From contig JARBTX010000041.1 in the NCBI GenBank assembly GCA_029239975.1, positions 1 through 37,035 of the forward strand: a stretch of 37,035 nucleotides of DNA, in the 5' to 3' direction. Both the position numbers and the translations under genes were made by a program. The notes under the pieces are model-generated. The model searched no databases, was not told the origin of the DNA, and saw only the letters and a list, made by a program, of their open reading frames with translations. Shown here one piece after another: positions 1 through 8,865 of the stretch (position 1 is its first letter; the number at the start of each line of letters is the position of its first letter). The DNA comes from Anaerocolumna sp. (lineage in GTDB: Bacteria > Bacillota > Clostridia > Lachnospirales > Lachnospiraceae).

Positions 1-2
1 GA

Positions 3-62
3 GCCAAAATAAAAGGGATGAAAATAAAAAAGTTAGATGAATTAATTGAATCACGATTTTAA
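3..62 (+). CDS. C-terminal fragment of an unidentified protein
   Basis: An open frame enters from the left edge and ends at a TAA at 60-62. The visible 19 residues end in KKLDELIESRF and are Lys-rich, which is plausible as the end of a soluble protein. About 60 bases later comes a good intrinsic terminator, which supports a real plus-strand gene ending here. The fragment is too short to assign a family. Confidence 0.4.
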   Translation, partial: AKIKGMKIKKLDELIESRF

Positions 63-118
63 TTTAGTTACACTAGTATTTTAATGTAAGGTTGTAATGA
101 ATTAAAATTCAATAATTG

Positions 119-163
119 AGAAAGAGTAAAAATCATTACTTATAGATTTTTTCTCTTTTTTTT
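119..163 (+). terminator. Intrinsic terminator of the upstream gene
   Basis: The arms AAAGAGTAAAAATC (121-134) and GATTTTTTCTCTTT (145-158) pair with one mismatch around a 10-base loop, and a T run follows. It would end transcription of the gene cut by the left edge. Confidence 0.7.
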
Positions 164-326
164 ATAAATATAAATCATACTTTTATATCTGATTCTTATA
201 CTTAATCATAATTGTTGTTTGGATATAGGATTAAGCGTTCAAATCCAATTATGTAAAATACCAATTACAATTATTCTAGGCATAATAGCTCTTTGATTTT
301 TACACAAATACGTTATATTATAAAGA

Positions 327-362
327 TAGGAGCTTCTGTAGTAAATACTACAGAAACTCCTA
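327..362. repeat. Near-perfect inverted repeat in a gene-free stretch
   Basis: AGGAGCTTCTGTAGTA (328-343) and TACTACAGAAACTCCT (346-361) pair over 16 bases with one mismatch around a 2-base centre. No T run follows on either strand, so it is not a clear terminator. A weaker hairpin lies at 411-440 (CATAGAGAAA / TTTTTCTATG). No gene is seen in 63-674. Confidence 0.6.
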
Positions 363-483
363 ATATAGAAAAATATAGAAAACTGAGCTTTGTATCAATT
401 TGCTCAATTCATAGAGAAATGAAAGAAGTTTTTCTATGCATTTAGTATAACACGACATAATAAGTATTACAATATTGGGAAAA

Positions 484-525
484 CGACAATTTTCCGACAA
501 TTTTCATGTGTAATTTGTATACAAA
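484..525. promoter_or_regulatory. Tandem 11-base repeat plus palindrome upstream of the glycosyltransferase promoter
   Basis: CGACAATTTTC occurs twice back to back at 484-494 and 495-505. It is followed at 514-525 by the perfect palindrome TTTGTATACAAA. The 11-base repeat spacing is about one helical turn. The block lies about 85-125 bases upstream of the promoter at 609-637. A protein-binding role is inference only. Confidence 0.3.
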
Positions 526-608
526 ATATGACATTATTTTATAAAAATTTGAAAAATTATCTTGTGTTTTTTTACAAGAAAATTTTATAAAGTTTGGACT
601 GATGGCAA

Positions 609-637
609 TTGTTAGTTGGAAAAGTTTGTGATATACT
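609..637 (+). promoter_or_regulatory. Housekeeping promoter of the glycosyltransferase gene
   Basis: TTGTTA (609-614), a 17-base spacer and TATACT (632-637), with an upstream TG giving an extended -10. The predicted 5' UTR is about 35 bases and ends in the ribosome site GAGAGGAG. Confidence 0.65.
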
Positions 638-677
638 AAACTCTGTATGTACAATTTTTTGAGAGGAGATAAGCTTG

Positions 678-1691
678 GTGATTACAATAAGTGCCTGCTT
701 AATCGTTAAAAATGAGGAAAAAATCTTAGCACGATGTCTAGAAAGTATTAAAGAAATCGTTGATGAGATTATTATAGTGGATACAGGTTCTACTGATAGA
801 ACCAAAGAAATTAGTAGTAATTATACAGATAAAATTTATGATTATAAATGGATTGACAATTTTGCTGATGCAAGAAATTTTTCATTTTCAAAAGCTAGTA
901 TGGATTATATTTATGTTGCGGATGCGGATGAAGTAATCGATGAAGAGAATCGGGAGAAATTTATAAAGTTAAAAAGTGCATTATTACCCGAAATTGACAT
1001 CGTACAGATGAAATATACAAATCAATTACAATTTAATACAACCTATAATTTTGATACAGAAGATCGCCCTAAGCTATATAAGCGTTTAAGAAGATTTTAC
1101 TGGACTGATCCAATTCATGAAACAGTAGTCCTGGAACCAGTTATTTATGATAGTGATATAGAAATAATTCATTTACCAGAATCGAATCATGCGCCTAGAG
1201 ATTTTAACGCATTTCGGAAGATTATTAAGCGTGGAGATGTTCTTTCTAAAAAGTTAATTTCAATGTATGCGAAAGAGTTATTTATCGCAGGTGAACCAAG
1301 TGATTTTATAGCTGCAAAAGAGTATTTCGAACAATTAGCAGATGAACCAGCTTCTATAGATGAGTTAAAAGTATATCAGTGTATTTTGGTTCGATGTGCA
1401 AGAATTATGGATAAACAGGTTGATTTAATGAAACATGCCTTAAAGAATATTGCAAATGATAAACCAAGTGCAGAAGTATGTTATGATTTAGGTGAATTCT
1501 TTTATAATTTAGAAGATTATAAAGAAGCAACCATTTGGTATTATAATGCGGCTTATGAAACAGAGAGTGAACTAAATATCCGTTATTCTGGTGATTATCC
1601 TTTGTTTCGATTATCGGAATGTTATGAAAAGTTAGGTAATGACGAGCAGGCAAATGCGTTTAAGGAATTAGCTGAGAATTGGAAAAACTAA
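678..1691 (+). CDS. Family 2 glycosyltransferase with C-terminal TPR-like repeats
   Basis: A cytoplasmic GT-A fold transferase that moves a sugar from a nucleotide donor; the acceptor is unknown. The N-terminus ITISACLIVKNEE is typical of GT2 proteins that carry TPRs. DTGSTDRT near residue 35 and VADADEVI (DxD region, about residue 75) bind donor nucleotide and metal. The last ~130 residues are helical with a TPR-like pattern (YDLGEFFYNLEDYKEATIWY). Start choice: GTG at 678, about 9 bases after GAGAGGAG, gives 337 residues; a TTG at 675 is the alternative. The gene has its own promoter at 609-637 and no terminator is seen after it, only the repeat array. Family is well supported; substrate is not. 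Confidence 0.85.
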   Translation: MITISACLIVKNEEKILARCLESIKEIVDEIIIVDTGSTDRTKEISSNYTDKIYDYKWIDNFADARNFSFSKASMDYIYVADADEVIDEENREKFIKLKSALLPEIDIVQMKYTNQLQFNTTYNFDTEDRPKLYKRLRRFYWTDPIHETVVLEPVIYDSDIEIIHLPESNHAPRDFNAFRKIIKRGDVLSKKLISMYAKELFIAGEPSDFIAAKEYFEQLADEPASIDELKVYQCILVRCARIMDKQVDLMKHALKNIANDKPSAEVCYDLGEFFYNLEDYKEATIWYYNAAYETESELNIRYSGDYPLFRLSECYEKLGNDEQANAFKELAENWKN

Positions 1692-1766
1692 TACAACTTA
1701 TGGCTTGTAATTAGAGAAACGCAATGATAAATTATATATAGATATAACAATATAGTAACGATATAA

Positions 1767-2095
1767 GTAACAAAAAAAAGTAACAAAAACAAGTAACAAA
1801 AAGAAGTAACAAAAAGAAGTAACAAAAAAAGCAACAAAAAGAAGTAACAAAAAGGAGTAACAAAAAGAAGTAACAAAAAGAAGTAACAAAAAAAAGTAAC
1901 AAAAAGAAGTAACAAAAAGGAGTAACAAAAAGAATTGACAAATATAAATAACAATAGAAGTAACAAATTGAAGTGATAAATAGAAGTAACAAAATTAAGT
2001 AACAAATATAAGTATAAAAAGAAGTAATAATTAGAAGTAACAAATCTAAATAACAAATGGAATTATCATATACAAATAACAAATATAAATAATAT
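1767..2095 (+). repeat. Tandem array, 13-base unit GTAACAAAAAGAA
   Basis: GTAAC starts recur at 1767, 1780, 1793, 1806, 1819, then (after one 12-base unit, GCAAC at 1831) 1844, 1857, 1870, 1883, 1896, 1909 and 1922. Thus about 13 units keep a strict 13-base period. Degenerate copies continue to about 2095, just before the lspA ribosome site. The core AAGAAGTAAC is shared in part with arrays at 2702, 23822 and 26391. It fills nearly all the space between the glycosyltransferase and lspA. Long Leu/Phe-rich minus-strand frames here are artefacts of the repeat. Confidence 0.9.
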
Positions 2096-2137
2096 TAGAG
2101 TAATCTGACATGTATATATAAAGAAGGGGGTTAGTAC

Positions 2138-2584
2138 ATGGTATATATTTTATTAGCTATAGCAATATTCATAACGGATTTCAAATTAAAAGATTATATT
2201 GAAAAGAATAAAGACATGCACAAAAAAGAAGATATATTAGGTGGTAATATAATCATTGAACGTTATCATAATAAAGGTGCAATGCTTAATTTTATGGAAG
2301 ACAATGTAAAGTTGGTTAAGATTATAACATCAACAATGTTAGGCATATTATTGCTAGTGTTTGCTTTTGTTTTACCGAAGAAGGGAAATCACCTTCTAAA
2401 ATTTGCACTATCCCTAGTCTTAGGTGGTGCTCTTAGTAATGTTTTTGATCGAATCAAGAAAGGATATGTTGTTGACTATTTTAGCTTTAAATTTTTAAAG
2501 AAAATAGTATTTAATATATCTGACATCTGTATATTTATGGGAGCATGTATTATAGCTATAGTATCGTTTGTTAAAAAGGATTGA
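2138..2584 (+). CDS. lspA: Signal peptidase II (prolipoprotein signal peptidase), short form
   Basis: A membrane aspartyl protease that removes the signal peptide of lipid-modified prelipoproteins at the lipobox Cys. Four hydrophobic segments are visible, at about residues 1-15, 62-80, 87-103 and 123-145. Family motifs: NKGAMLNF (45-52), SNVFDRIKKGYVVDYF (100-115) and FNISD (125-129). By family alignment the catalytic pair should be D113 and D129. At 148 residues it is slightly shorter than usual, and MLNF and SNVFDR depart from the common consensus (GNLIDR). The ATG at 2138 follows AAGAAGGGGG. A second, more typical lspA elsewhere in the genome is possible. Confidence 0.85.
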   Translation: MVYILLAIAIFITDFKLKDYIEKNKDMHKKEDILGGNIIIERYHNKGAMLNFMEDNVKLVKIITSTMLGILLLVFAFVLPKKGNHLLKFALSLVLGGALSNVFDRIKKGYVVDYFSFKFLKKIVFNISDICIFMGACIIAIVSFVKKD

Positions 2585-2598
2585 GATTTCTTAAGAAT

Positions 2599-2658
2599 GA
2601 GATTGTTGTAAAATACTAAGTTATTAACTTAATTCCATTACAACAATCTCTATTTTTT
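2599..2658 (+). terminator. Intrinsic terminator of lspA
   Basis: GAGATTGTTGTAA (2599-2611) pairs perfectly with TTACAACAATCTC (2638-2650), followed by TATTTTTT. The 26-base loop contains a smaller AAGTTA/TAACTT hairpin. Confidence 0.9.
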
Positions 2659-2701
2659 ACATAAGCCAAGAAATTTATAACAGACGAGATAAATCTGTAA
2701 C

Positions 2702-2836
2702 AAAGAAATAACCCCAGACTAAAGAAATAACCCCAGACTAAAGAAGTGACCCCAGACTAACGAAATAATCCCGGACTAAAAGAAATAACCCCAGGCTAAA
2801 AAAATAAACTTAAACCAAAAGAAATAACCCCAAACT
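2702..2836 (+). repeat. Tandem array, 19-base unit AAAGAAATAACCCCAGACT
   Basis: Units at 2702-2720, 2721-2739, 2740-2758 and 2759-2777 are exactly 19 bases; three further variants of 19-20 bases run to about 2836. It contains the AAGAARTRA core shared with the other three arrays, with a CCCCAGACT tail unique to this one. It lies after the lspA terminator and before the diguanylate cyclase. In the remaining 2837-2992 I see no clear promoter, terminator or ORF. Confidence 0.9.
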
Positions 2837-2992
2837 ATGCTTGTCATCAACAAAGCCATAATGTGCAAAATTGTATGCCTTAAAGTATTCAATTTTGAAC
2901 TACAGAATAAGACGTTGCGTCAAAGATGTGATACTATCAACAAACGATTATTTACACGTGGTCTAGTAATTTAAAATACAAAGGAATCTTAA

Positions 2993-4303
2993 GTGATCTT
3001 TCTATTAGCAATTATACTTTATCAACATACAAATGATTTCACAGAAAAACAGTTAGGTATTTTAGAAATAACACCATACGTTATTTTTATAATTGGTGCA
3101 ATCCTATCAATTCATTTTAATCGAAGCCGTATTTTTTTTACGATTGTGTTGCTATCGCTAACCCTATTCATGAATCATTATTATACAAACAAACAGGATG
3201 CTAAAGTCATTTTTAGTATTTTATGTATTATAATACCTCTTAACTTTATGATATTAACTCTTTATAAAGAACGAGGCATCTTTAGTATTTGGGGAATCAT
3301 TCGTATTGGATTTATTATATCTCAATATGCATTGGCTAATTGGATTATCCATTCTAAGTATAAAGATTATATTAACATAATATATAAAAATTTCTTACCG
3401 GTTAAACATAATTTTATAACATCAAAACAATGGTTATTAGCAACTAAATTAAAGCATTTACCAAATGGTATTACTTTATCTGAATCAATTACACAGGTAT
3501 CAGTCATAGCATTTATAGTAACGTTCCTTCTTTTACTTATAAGGTTAATCAAATATAAATACACACAGGAGATAGTATACATAGAGTTATTGCTTGTTTT
3601 ACTTTTCTTATTATATACAAATGGAAATCCGCTAATTTATTATATATGTTTTATCGCATGTGGCATTTGTCTTATTATTACGGTTATTCGGGATACTTAT
3701 TTCATGGCTTTTTATGATGAGTTGACAGGGTTACCATCGCGTAGAGCTCTTAGACAAGACATGATGAAATTAGGTATGAAATATTCGATTGCCATGTTAG
3801 ATATTGATTTTTTTAAGAAGTTTAATGATACTTATGGACATGATACAGGAGATGAAGTACTAAAATTAGTAGCCTCTATGATAAAAAATGTATCTGGTGG
3901 CGGTAAATCATATCGTTATGGTGGGGAAGAATTTACGATTTTATTTCCTGGTAAGAATAAAGATGATGTAATAATTTATCTAGATGAACTAAGAGAAAAA
4001 ATAGCAAAAAAGGGGTTTGCACTACCATCTAAAAGTAGTGGCAACAAAAAAGCAAAGCCTAGTACTACTAGAAAATCGAATGGGAACAAAAGGAATAATA
4101 AAAATAAATCAAGATATAAAACAAAGAGCAGAGGTAGTAAATTAAGAAGTAATAGAGTAACAACCAAAATTATATACATAACGATTAGTATTGGAGTTTC
4201 ACAAAAGGATGAAAGTTATAAAACTCCAGATACCGTATTAAAAGCAGCAGACACAGCATTATACCGAGCAAAAAAGAAGGGCAGAAACTGTGTTAGTAAA
4301 TAA
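2993..4303 (+). CDS. Membrane-bound diguanylate cyclase (GGDEF) with a basic insert
   Basis: Makes cyclic di-GMP from two GTP. Residues 1-235 hold about seven hydrophobic segments, a probable membrane sensor. The GGDEF domain runs from about 240 to the end: metal ligands in MLDID (D270, D272), substrate motif NDTYGHDTGDE, and active-site GGEEF at 310-314, so activity is expected. The RxxD inhibitory site just upstream is absent (SGGGKSYRYGG). Unusually, about 50 residues rich in Lys, Arg, Ser and Asn (about 344-392) interrupt the domain between the helix ending REKIAKK and the strand YITISIGVS. Start GTG at 2993 follows AAGGA by 7 bases and an in-frame TAA precedes it directly. A convergent terminator separates it from pyrG. 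Confidence 0.88.
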   Translation: MIFLLAIILYQHTNDFTEKQLGILEITPYVIFIIGAILSIHFNRSRIFFTIVLLSLTLFMNHYYTNKQDAKVIFSILCIIIPLNFMILTLYKERGIFSIWGIIRIGFIISQYALANWIIHSKYKDYINIIYKNFLPVKHNFITSKQWLLATKLKHLPNGITLSESITQVSVIAFIVTFLLLLIRLIKYKYTQEIVYIELLLVLLFLLYTNGNPLIYYICFIACGICLIITVIRDTYFMAFYDELTGLPSRRALRQDMMKLGMKYSIAMLDIDFFKKFNDTYGHDTGDEVLKLVASMIKNVSGGGKSYRYGGEEFTILFPGKNKDDVIIYLDELREKIAKKGFALPSKSSGNKKAKPSTTRKSNGNKRNNKNKSRYKTKSRGSKLRSNRVTTKIIYITISIGVSQKDESYKTPDTVLKAADTALYRAKKKGRNCVSK

Positions 4304-4416
4304 ATGTATTAAAGTGATTATCTTTAATCTTGATTGAATTTTTTTAGGTGTCTCATTTCTTGGCATATTGGATATACAGCGAAATAGGAAGAATGACATT
4401 CCATAAAACTTGTCTA

Positions 4417-4538
4417 AAATAAAAGAAAAGTATAGAAATCTATAATTAATAATGCTCCTTTCTAAGTATACAGGTGAAATGATATTATCATCTGATACTT
4501 AGAAGGGAGCATTTTCTGTTTGACATTTCTTTTTATTT
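4417..4538. terminator. Convergent terminator hairpin between the GGDEF gene and pyrG
   Basis: The inner stem AATGCTCCTTTCTAAGTAT (4451-4469) pairs with ATACTTAGAAGGGAGCATT (4495-4513) over 19 bases with one G-U, followed by TTCTGTTT. The loop holds a nested ATGATA/TATCAT. Outer arms AAATAAAAGAAA (4417-4428) and TTTCTTTTTATTT (4526-4538) can extend it. Lying between convergent genes, it probably stops both. Confidence 0.7.
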
Positions 4539-4593
4539 GTCTCTTTTAGAGAGTATATATATTTTAATTAAATCAATCGGAGTTTTTTACTAT

Positions 4594-6201
4594 TTATTTC
4601 TCTTGATAATTCAAAGAAGCACCAACAAAACCTTTAAATAATGGGTGTGGTCTATTTGGTCTGGATTTGAATTCTGGATGAGCTTGTGTTGCTACAAACC
4701 ATGGATGATCAGATAATTCCATCATCTCAACAATTCTTCCATCCGGTGATAAACCAGATAGTTTAATACCATGTTTGATATAATCATCGCGGTAAATGTT
4801 ATTTACTTCATAACGATGTCTATGTCTTTCTTGAATTACTCTTTGTCCATATAATTCATATGCTTTACTGTTTTCATCTAATACACATGGGTAGGAACCT
4901 AATCTTAAAGTACCACCGATATCTTCAATACCATCTTGTTCAGGCATTAAATGAATTACTGGATGAGTTGTAGATGGATCAAGTTCAGCACTATGTGCAT
5001 CTGCAAATCCAATTACATGTCTTGAGAATTCAACAATAGCAAGTTGCATACCAAGGCAAAGACCTAAGAAAGGAATTTTATTTTCACGTGCAAATTTAAT
5101 AGCAGATATTTTACCTTCAATTCCTCTATCACCAAAACCACCAGGAACTAAGATACCACTAACATCACCTAAGATTTCCGCTACGTTATCTTCTGTTACG
5201 GATTCAGATGGAACCCATTTAATATTAATAGCAGCATTGTGTGCTACTGCACCATGTTTTAAAGATTCTACAACAGAGATATATGCATCATGTAATTGAG
5301 TGTATTTACCAACTAATGCTACTGTTACTTCTCTTGTAGGATGTTTTAAAGCTTCCACCATTTTCTCCCATGCTGTTAAATCAGGAGTAGGGCAGTCAAT
5401 TTGTAGACATTCGCATGCAATATCAGCCAAATGTTCACGCTCCATAGCAAGAGGTGCTTCATAAAGGGTTTCCACATCTAAATTTTGGATAACATGTCTA
5501 CTTGGAACGTTACAGAAAAGAGCAATTTTTTCTTTGATACCTCTTTCTAAAGGGACTTCTGTTCTACAGACAATAATGTCAGGACGGATACCCATTCCTT
5601 GTAATTCTTTTACACTTGCTTGAGTCGGTTTTGTTTTCATTTCACCAGATGCTCTTAAGTAAGGTATTAATGTTACATGAATAAGAATTGCATTTTCATG
5701 GCCAACATCATGTTGGAACTGACGGATTGCTTCTAAGAATGGTTGACTTTCAATATCACCAACAGTTCCACCAACTTCTATGATCGCAATTTTTTTATCT
5801 TCACAATCATCATCATGATAAAAGCGATTTTTGATTTCATTTGTAATATGAGGGATAACCTGTACAGTTCCTCCGCCGAAATCACCACGTCTTTCTTTGG
5901 ATAAAACAGACCAATATATTTTTCCTGTTGTTACATTCGATTTTTTTGTAAGACTTTCATCAATGAATCTTTCATAATGGCCTAAATCCAAATCAGTTTC
6001 GGCTCCATCATCCGTTACGAAAACTTCACCATGTTGTATTGGATTCATGGTTCCTGGGTCAATATTAATATATGGATCAAATTTTTGCATAGTAACATGA
6101 TATCCACGTTCTTTTAATAATCTTCCTAAAGAAGCAGCGGTGATACCTTTACCTAGGCCAGAAACAACACCTCCAGTTACAAATACATACTTCACTCCCA
6201 T
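4594..6201 (-). CDS. pyrG: CTP synthase
   Basis: Converts UTP, ATP and glutamine to CTP, the last step of pyrimidine nucleotide synthesis. The N-terminal amidoligase domain (1 to about 268) begins [16 protein letters not shown] and contains [11 protein letters not shown] (142-152). The C-terminal class I glutamine amidotransferase has the nucleophile C382 in GLCLGMQ and the H508/E510 pair in AHPEF. Length (535) is normal. The ATG at 6199-6201 lies 9 bases after AAGGAGG. It runs opposite to its neighbours and has its own leader of about 250 bases, holding a terminator and a small ORF described separately. Confidence 0.98.
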   Translation of the reverse strand: MGVKYVFVTGGVVSGLGKGITAASLGRLLKERGYHVTMQKFDPYINIDPGTMNPIQHGEVFVTDDGAETDLDLGHYERFIDESLTKKSNVTTGKIYWSVLSKERRGDFGGGTVQVIPHITNEIKNRFYHDDDCEDKKIAIIEVGGTVGDIESQPFLEAIRQFQHDVGHENAILIHVTLIPYLRASGEMKTKPTQASVKELQGMGIRPDIIVCRTEVPLERGIKEKIALFCNVPSRHVIQNLDVETLYEAPLAMEREHLADIACECLQIDCPTPDLTAWEKMVEALKHPTREVTVALVGKYTQLHDAYISVVESLKHGAVAHNAAINIKWVPSESVTEDNVAEILGDVSGILVPGGFGDRGIEGKISAIKFARENKIPFLGLCLGMQLAIVEFSRHVIGFADAHSAELDPSTTHPVIHLMPEQDGIEDIGGTLRLGSYPCVLDENSKAYELYGQRVIQERHRHRYEVNNIYRDDYIKHGIKLSGLSPDGRIVEMMELSDHPWFVATQAHPEFKSRPNRPHPLFKGFVGASLNYQEK

Positions 6202-6270
6202 TTGGTGATTCCTCCTTTGATTTTATAATTCGATTCTATACAGTGTTATTGGCTTGGGATTCTTATAATA

Positions 6271-6405
6271 CTAGATACCCAAACCAACATTTAAACATAA
6301 AAAAAACCTAAAACGGTCGATGGAAACACCATATTCCATCGGTTTAAGGCACTTAATAATAGGATTAGAGCCGATTTGATCCGAAAAGAATATCTTTTCA
6401 ATCAT
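6271..6405 (-). CDS. Candidate 44-residue leader ORF of pyrG
   Basis: On the minus strand an ATG at 6405-6403, 9 bases after AAGGA, opens a frame of 44 codons ending at TAG 6273-6271. It begins MIEKIFFSDQIGSNPII. It reads straight through the terminator hairpin (6299-6349) and its U tract (codons near FRFFLCL), and ends 69 bases before pyrG. It matches no protein family I know. The arrangement recalls the E. coli pyrBI leader peptide, whose translation disrupts an attenuator. It may also be a chance ORF; codon use cannot decide at this length. Confidence 0.4.
   Translation of the reverse strand: MIEKIFFSDQIGSNPIIKCLKPMEYGVSIDRFRFFLCLNVGLGI
6299..6349 (-). terminator. Intrinsic terminator inside the pyrG leader (probable attenuator)
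   Basis: On the minus strand CCTTAAACCGATGGAA (6349-6334) pairs with TTCCATCGACCGTTTTAGG (6325-6307), with 8 perfect pairs next to the loop, a 3-base bulge and a further stem, followed by eight Us (6306-6299). There is no other minus-strand gene upstream (ftsH is divergent), so it most likely controls read-through into pyrG, whose ATG is 97 bases on. Two smaller hairpins precede it: CCTTAC/GTAAGG (6432-6416) and GAAAAG/CTTTTC (about 6399-6383). Confidence 0.75.
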
Positions 6406-6454
6406 TCGTTCAATTCCTTACTCCATGTAAGGTTATTTTAAACAATTACAAATC

Positions 6455-6460
6455 ATTATA
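6455..6460 (-). promoter_or_regulatory. Possible -10 element of the pyrG promoter
   Basis: TATAAT on the minus strand. The -35 region at 17 bases (TAGATT) is weak. If used, the transcript starts near 6448 and carries the whole leader. No GGGC start, used for CTP-sensing in Bacillus pyrG, is seen after it. Confidence 0.4.
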
Positions 6461-6556
6461 CACTTAAATCTTTAATAAATCTAGTAAAATATTTAAAAAT
6501 ATTTAAAAAATTAATTTTTATTTTAGATTGAACAGAAAAATTTCATTACATACGTA

Positions 6557-6585
6557 TTGATTTATAAGTAGACTAACATTATAAT
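6557..6585 (+). promoter_or_regulatory. Probable ftsH promoter
   Basis: TTGATT (6557-6562), a 17-base spacer and TATAAT (6580-6585). It implies a 5' UTR of about 220 AT-rich bases before ftsH; I see no strong structure in that leader. Confidence 0.6.
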
Positions 6586-6812
6586 GAAGTGTATCCATAA
6601 ATTTAAGTTCCTTATTTATATAGTATTTGAAAAAATTATATATAATATAATTAAATTTATATATGAACGAACGAGATTACATATATAAATGAAATTATAG
6701 AATAAACGATTATTTATATAAGTAGAACAAGAAAATAATTTCAGAAATTTATCGGGATGAATGGTCATATTAAAGAGATAATGATATAAATATGATACAA
6801 AGGAGGTAGAGT

Positions 6813-8756
6813 ATGGACAATAAGAATACGAATAATAACAAACGTGGGACGAATAATAAAAAGTCTTTATTTTATATTTTGATTGCAGCTATAGTAACAT
6901 TAATATTATTTTCTTTTATGTCAAATCAATTAAAAGAAGGTAGTAGTAAAAAAATATCCTACGACGAATTTATTAAAATGGTAGAAAATAAAGAAGTAAA
7001 GTCAGTAGATATTCAAGCAAATAAAATTGTTATCGAACCAACAGTACAACCAAATTCAGTATATGATATTACCTATTATACTGGAAAAGTAAATGACGAT
7101 AAATTAGTTGAGCGTTTATTAAATGCAGATGTTAAGTTAAATGGTGATATACCTGATACAGGTAATTCCTTAATAGATTTCCTTGTAGTTTGGATTTTAC
7201 CGTTAATCCTTATATACGCTGTTATGTGGTTTTTATTTAGAATGATTTCCAAAAGTGGCGGCGGTATGATGGGTGGTGTTGGTAAAAGCAATGCCAAAGT
7301 TTATGTAGAAAAGCAAACAGGTGTTACGTTTAAAGATGTAGCTGGTCAAGAAGAAGCGAAAGAATCCTTAACAGAGTTAGTTGATTTCCTTCACAACCCT
7401 GGAAAATATACAAGAATCGGTGCAAAACTTCCAAAAGGTGCACTACTTGTTGGACCACCAGGAACTGGTAAAACACTTTTAGCAAAAGCAGTAGCAGGTG
7501 AAGCCAAGGTTCCATTTTTCTCACTTTCTGGATCTGACTTTGTTGAAATGTTCGTAGGTGTTGGTGCATCCCGTGTAAGAGATTTATTTAAGCAAGCACA
7601 ACAGATGGCTCCATGTATTATTTTTATCGATGAAGTAGATGCCATTGGTAAGAGTAGGGATTCTCATTACGGTGGGGGTAATGATGAAAGAGAACAGACT
7701 TTAAACCAATTATTGTCCGAAATGGACGGATTTGATACATCTAAAGGTTTAGTTATATTAGCAGCAACGAACCGACCAGAAGTTCTTGATAAAGCATTAT
7801 TACGTCCAGGTCGTTTTGATCGTAGAGTAATTGTTGATAAACCTGATTTAAAAGGTAGAGTTGATATATTAAAAGTTCATGCAAAAGATGTATTAATGCA
7901 TGATTCTGTAGATTTAGAAGCAATAGCATTAGCAACCAGTGGAGCAGTAGGTTCTGATTTAGCCAATATGATAAACGAAGCTGCAATCCTTGCAGTAAAA
8001 CAAGGCAGAACCGTAGTAACACAGGATGATTTATTCGAGTCAGTAGAAGTTGTTATAGCTGGTAAAGAGAAAAAAGATAGAATCTTAGGAAAAGAAGAAA
8101 AGAAAATTGTCGCTTACCATGAAGTTGGTCATGCGCTTGTTACTGCACTAGAAAAAGATGCAGAACCAGTTCAAAAAATTACAATTGTTCCAAGAACTAT
8201 GGGTTCTTTAGGTTATGTAATGCAAGTTCCTGAAGAAGAAAAATATTTAATGAGTAAAGATGAGCTAATGGCTAGAATTGTTACCCTTTATGGTGGTCGT
8301 GCTGCGGAACAAATCATTTTTAACTCAATAACAACTGGAGCTTCTAATGATATCGAAAAAGCAACTCAATTAGCAAGAGCTATGGTAACACAATATGGTA
8401 TGTCAGAACGATTTGGATTAATGGGATTAGAATCCATTGAAAATCGTTATTTAGACGGAAGAGCAGTATTAAATTGTGGTGATGCTACAGCCGCTGAAAT
8501 TGATAAAGAAGTAATGTCTATCCTAAAAGAATGTTATAAGAAAGCAGAAGCATTACTTGCTGAAAATAAAGACGTTCTTGATAAAATTGCTGCTTATTTA
8601 GTAGAAAAAGAAACAATAACAGGTAAGGAATTTATGAAGATATTCCGTGAAGTAAAAGGGTTACCTGAACCAGTGGAAGAAGTAGAACCTAGTAACACAA
8701 GTATTGATGTTTCATTAACCAATACAGTAATTGATACAGAAAATGAAATTATATAA
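6813..8756 (+). CDS. ftsH: ATP-dependent zinc metalloprotease FtsH
   Basis: A membrane AAA+ protease that extracts and degrades damaged membrane proteins and selected regulators. Order: membrane segment 1 (about 20-36), extracytoplasmic loop, membrane segment 2 (122-143), AAA+ ATPase with Walker A GPPGTGKT (214-221), Walker B IIFIDE (269-274) and second region of homology [20 protein letters not shown] (318-337), then the M41 peptidase with zinc motif HEVGH (436-440) and third ligand D513 in SNDIEKA. The length of 647 is usual; the tail is acidic and Ser/Thr-rich. The ATG follows AAAGGAGG by 6 bases. It stands alone, with its own promoter and terminator. Confidence 0.98.
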   Translation: MDNKNTNNNKRGTNNKKSLFYILIAAIVTLILFSFMSNQLKEGSSKKISYDEFIKMVENKEVKSVDIQANKIVIEPTVQPNSVYDITYYTGKVNDDKLVERLLNADVKLNGDIPDTGNSLIDFLVVWILPLILIYAVMWFLFRMISKSGGGMMGGVGKSNAKVYVEKQTGVTFKDVAGQEEAKESLTELVDFLHNPGKYTRIGAKLPKGALLVGPPGTGKTLLAKAVAGEAKVPFFSLSGSDFVEMFVGVGASRVRDLFKQAQQMAPCIIFIDEVDAIGKSRDSHYGGGNDEREQTLNQLLSEMDGFDTSKGLVILAATNRPEVLDKALLRPGRFDRRVIVDKPDLKGRVDILKVHAKDVLMHDSVDLEAIALATSGAVGSDLANMINEAAILAVKQGRTVVTQDDLFESVEVVIAGKEKKDRILGKEEKKIVAYHEVGHALVTALEKDAEPVQKITIVPRTMGSLGYVMQVPEEEKYLMSKDELMARIVTLYGGRAAEQIIFNSITTGASNDIEKATQLARAMVTQYGMSERFGLMGLESIENRYLDGRAVLNCGDATAAEIDKEVMSILKECYKKAEALLAENKDVLDKIAAYLVEKETITGKEFMKIFREVKGLPEPVEEVEPSNTSIDVSLTNTVIDTENEII

Positions 8757-8865
8757 GAGAATTCAATCATTATCTTATATAAAATAAAACTGTAATGAAA
8801 TCTTAAATAATAACCAAATAAGAGATAATAAGAGAACCCGTTAGTAAGAGTGAAACGTGTTTTCG

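Noticed and set aside
1767..1937. CRISPR array
   Set aside because: Units are 13 bases with no unique spacers and no cas genes; the same holds for the arrays at 2702, 23822 and 26391.
1688..2082. Overlapping minus-strand ORFs of 76-122 codons rich in Leu, Phe, Cys and Tyr
   Set aside because: They are translations of the 13-base tandem repeat, occur in more than one frame, and lack ribosome sites and family resemblance.
3976..4179. Minus-strand Leu/Phe-rich ORF opposite the GGDEF gene
   Set aside because: It is the antisense of the Lys/Ser/Asn-rich insert, so hydrophobic codons arise automatically.
6299..6440. T-box or PyrR-type leader before pyrG
   Set aside because: No T-box consensus and no recognisable PyrR-binding hairpin; the leader is better described as a terminator with hairpins and a small ORF.
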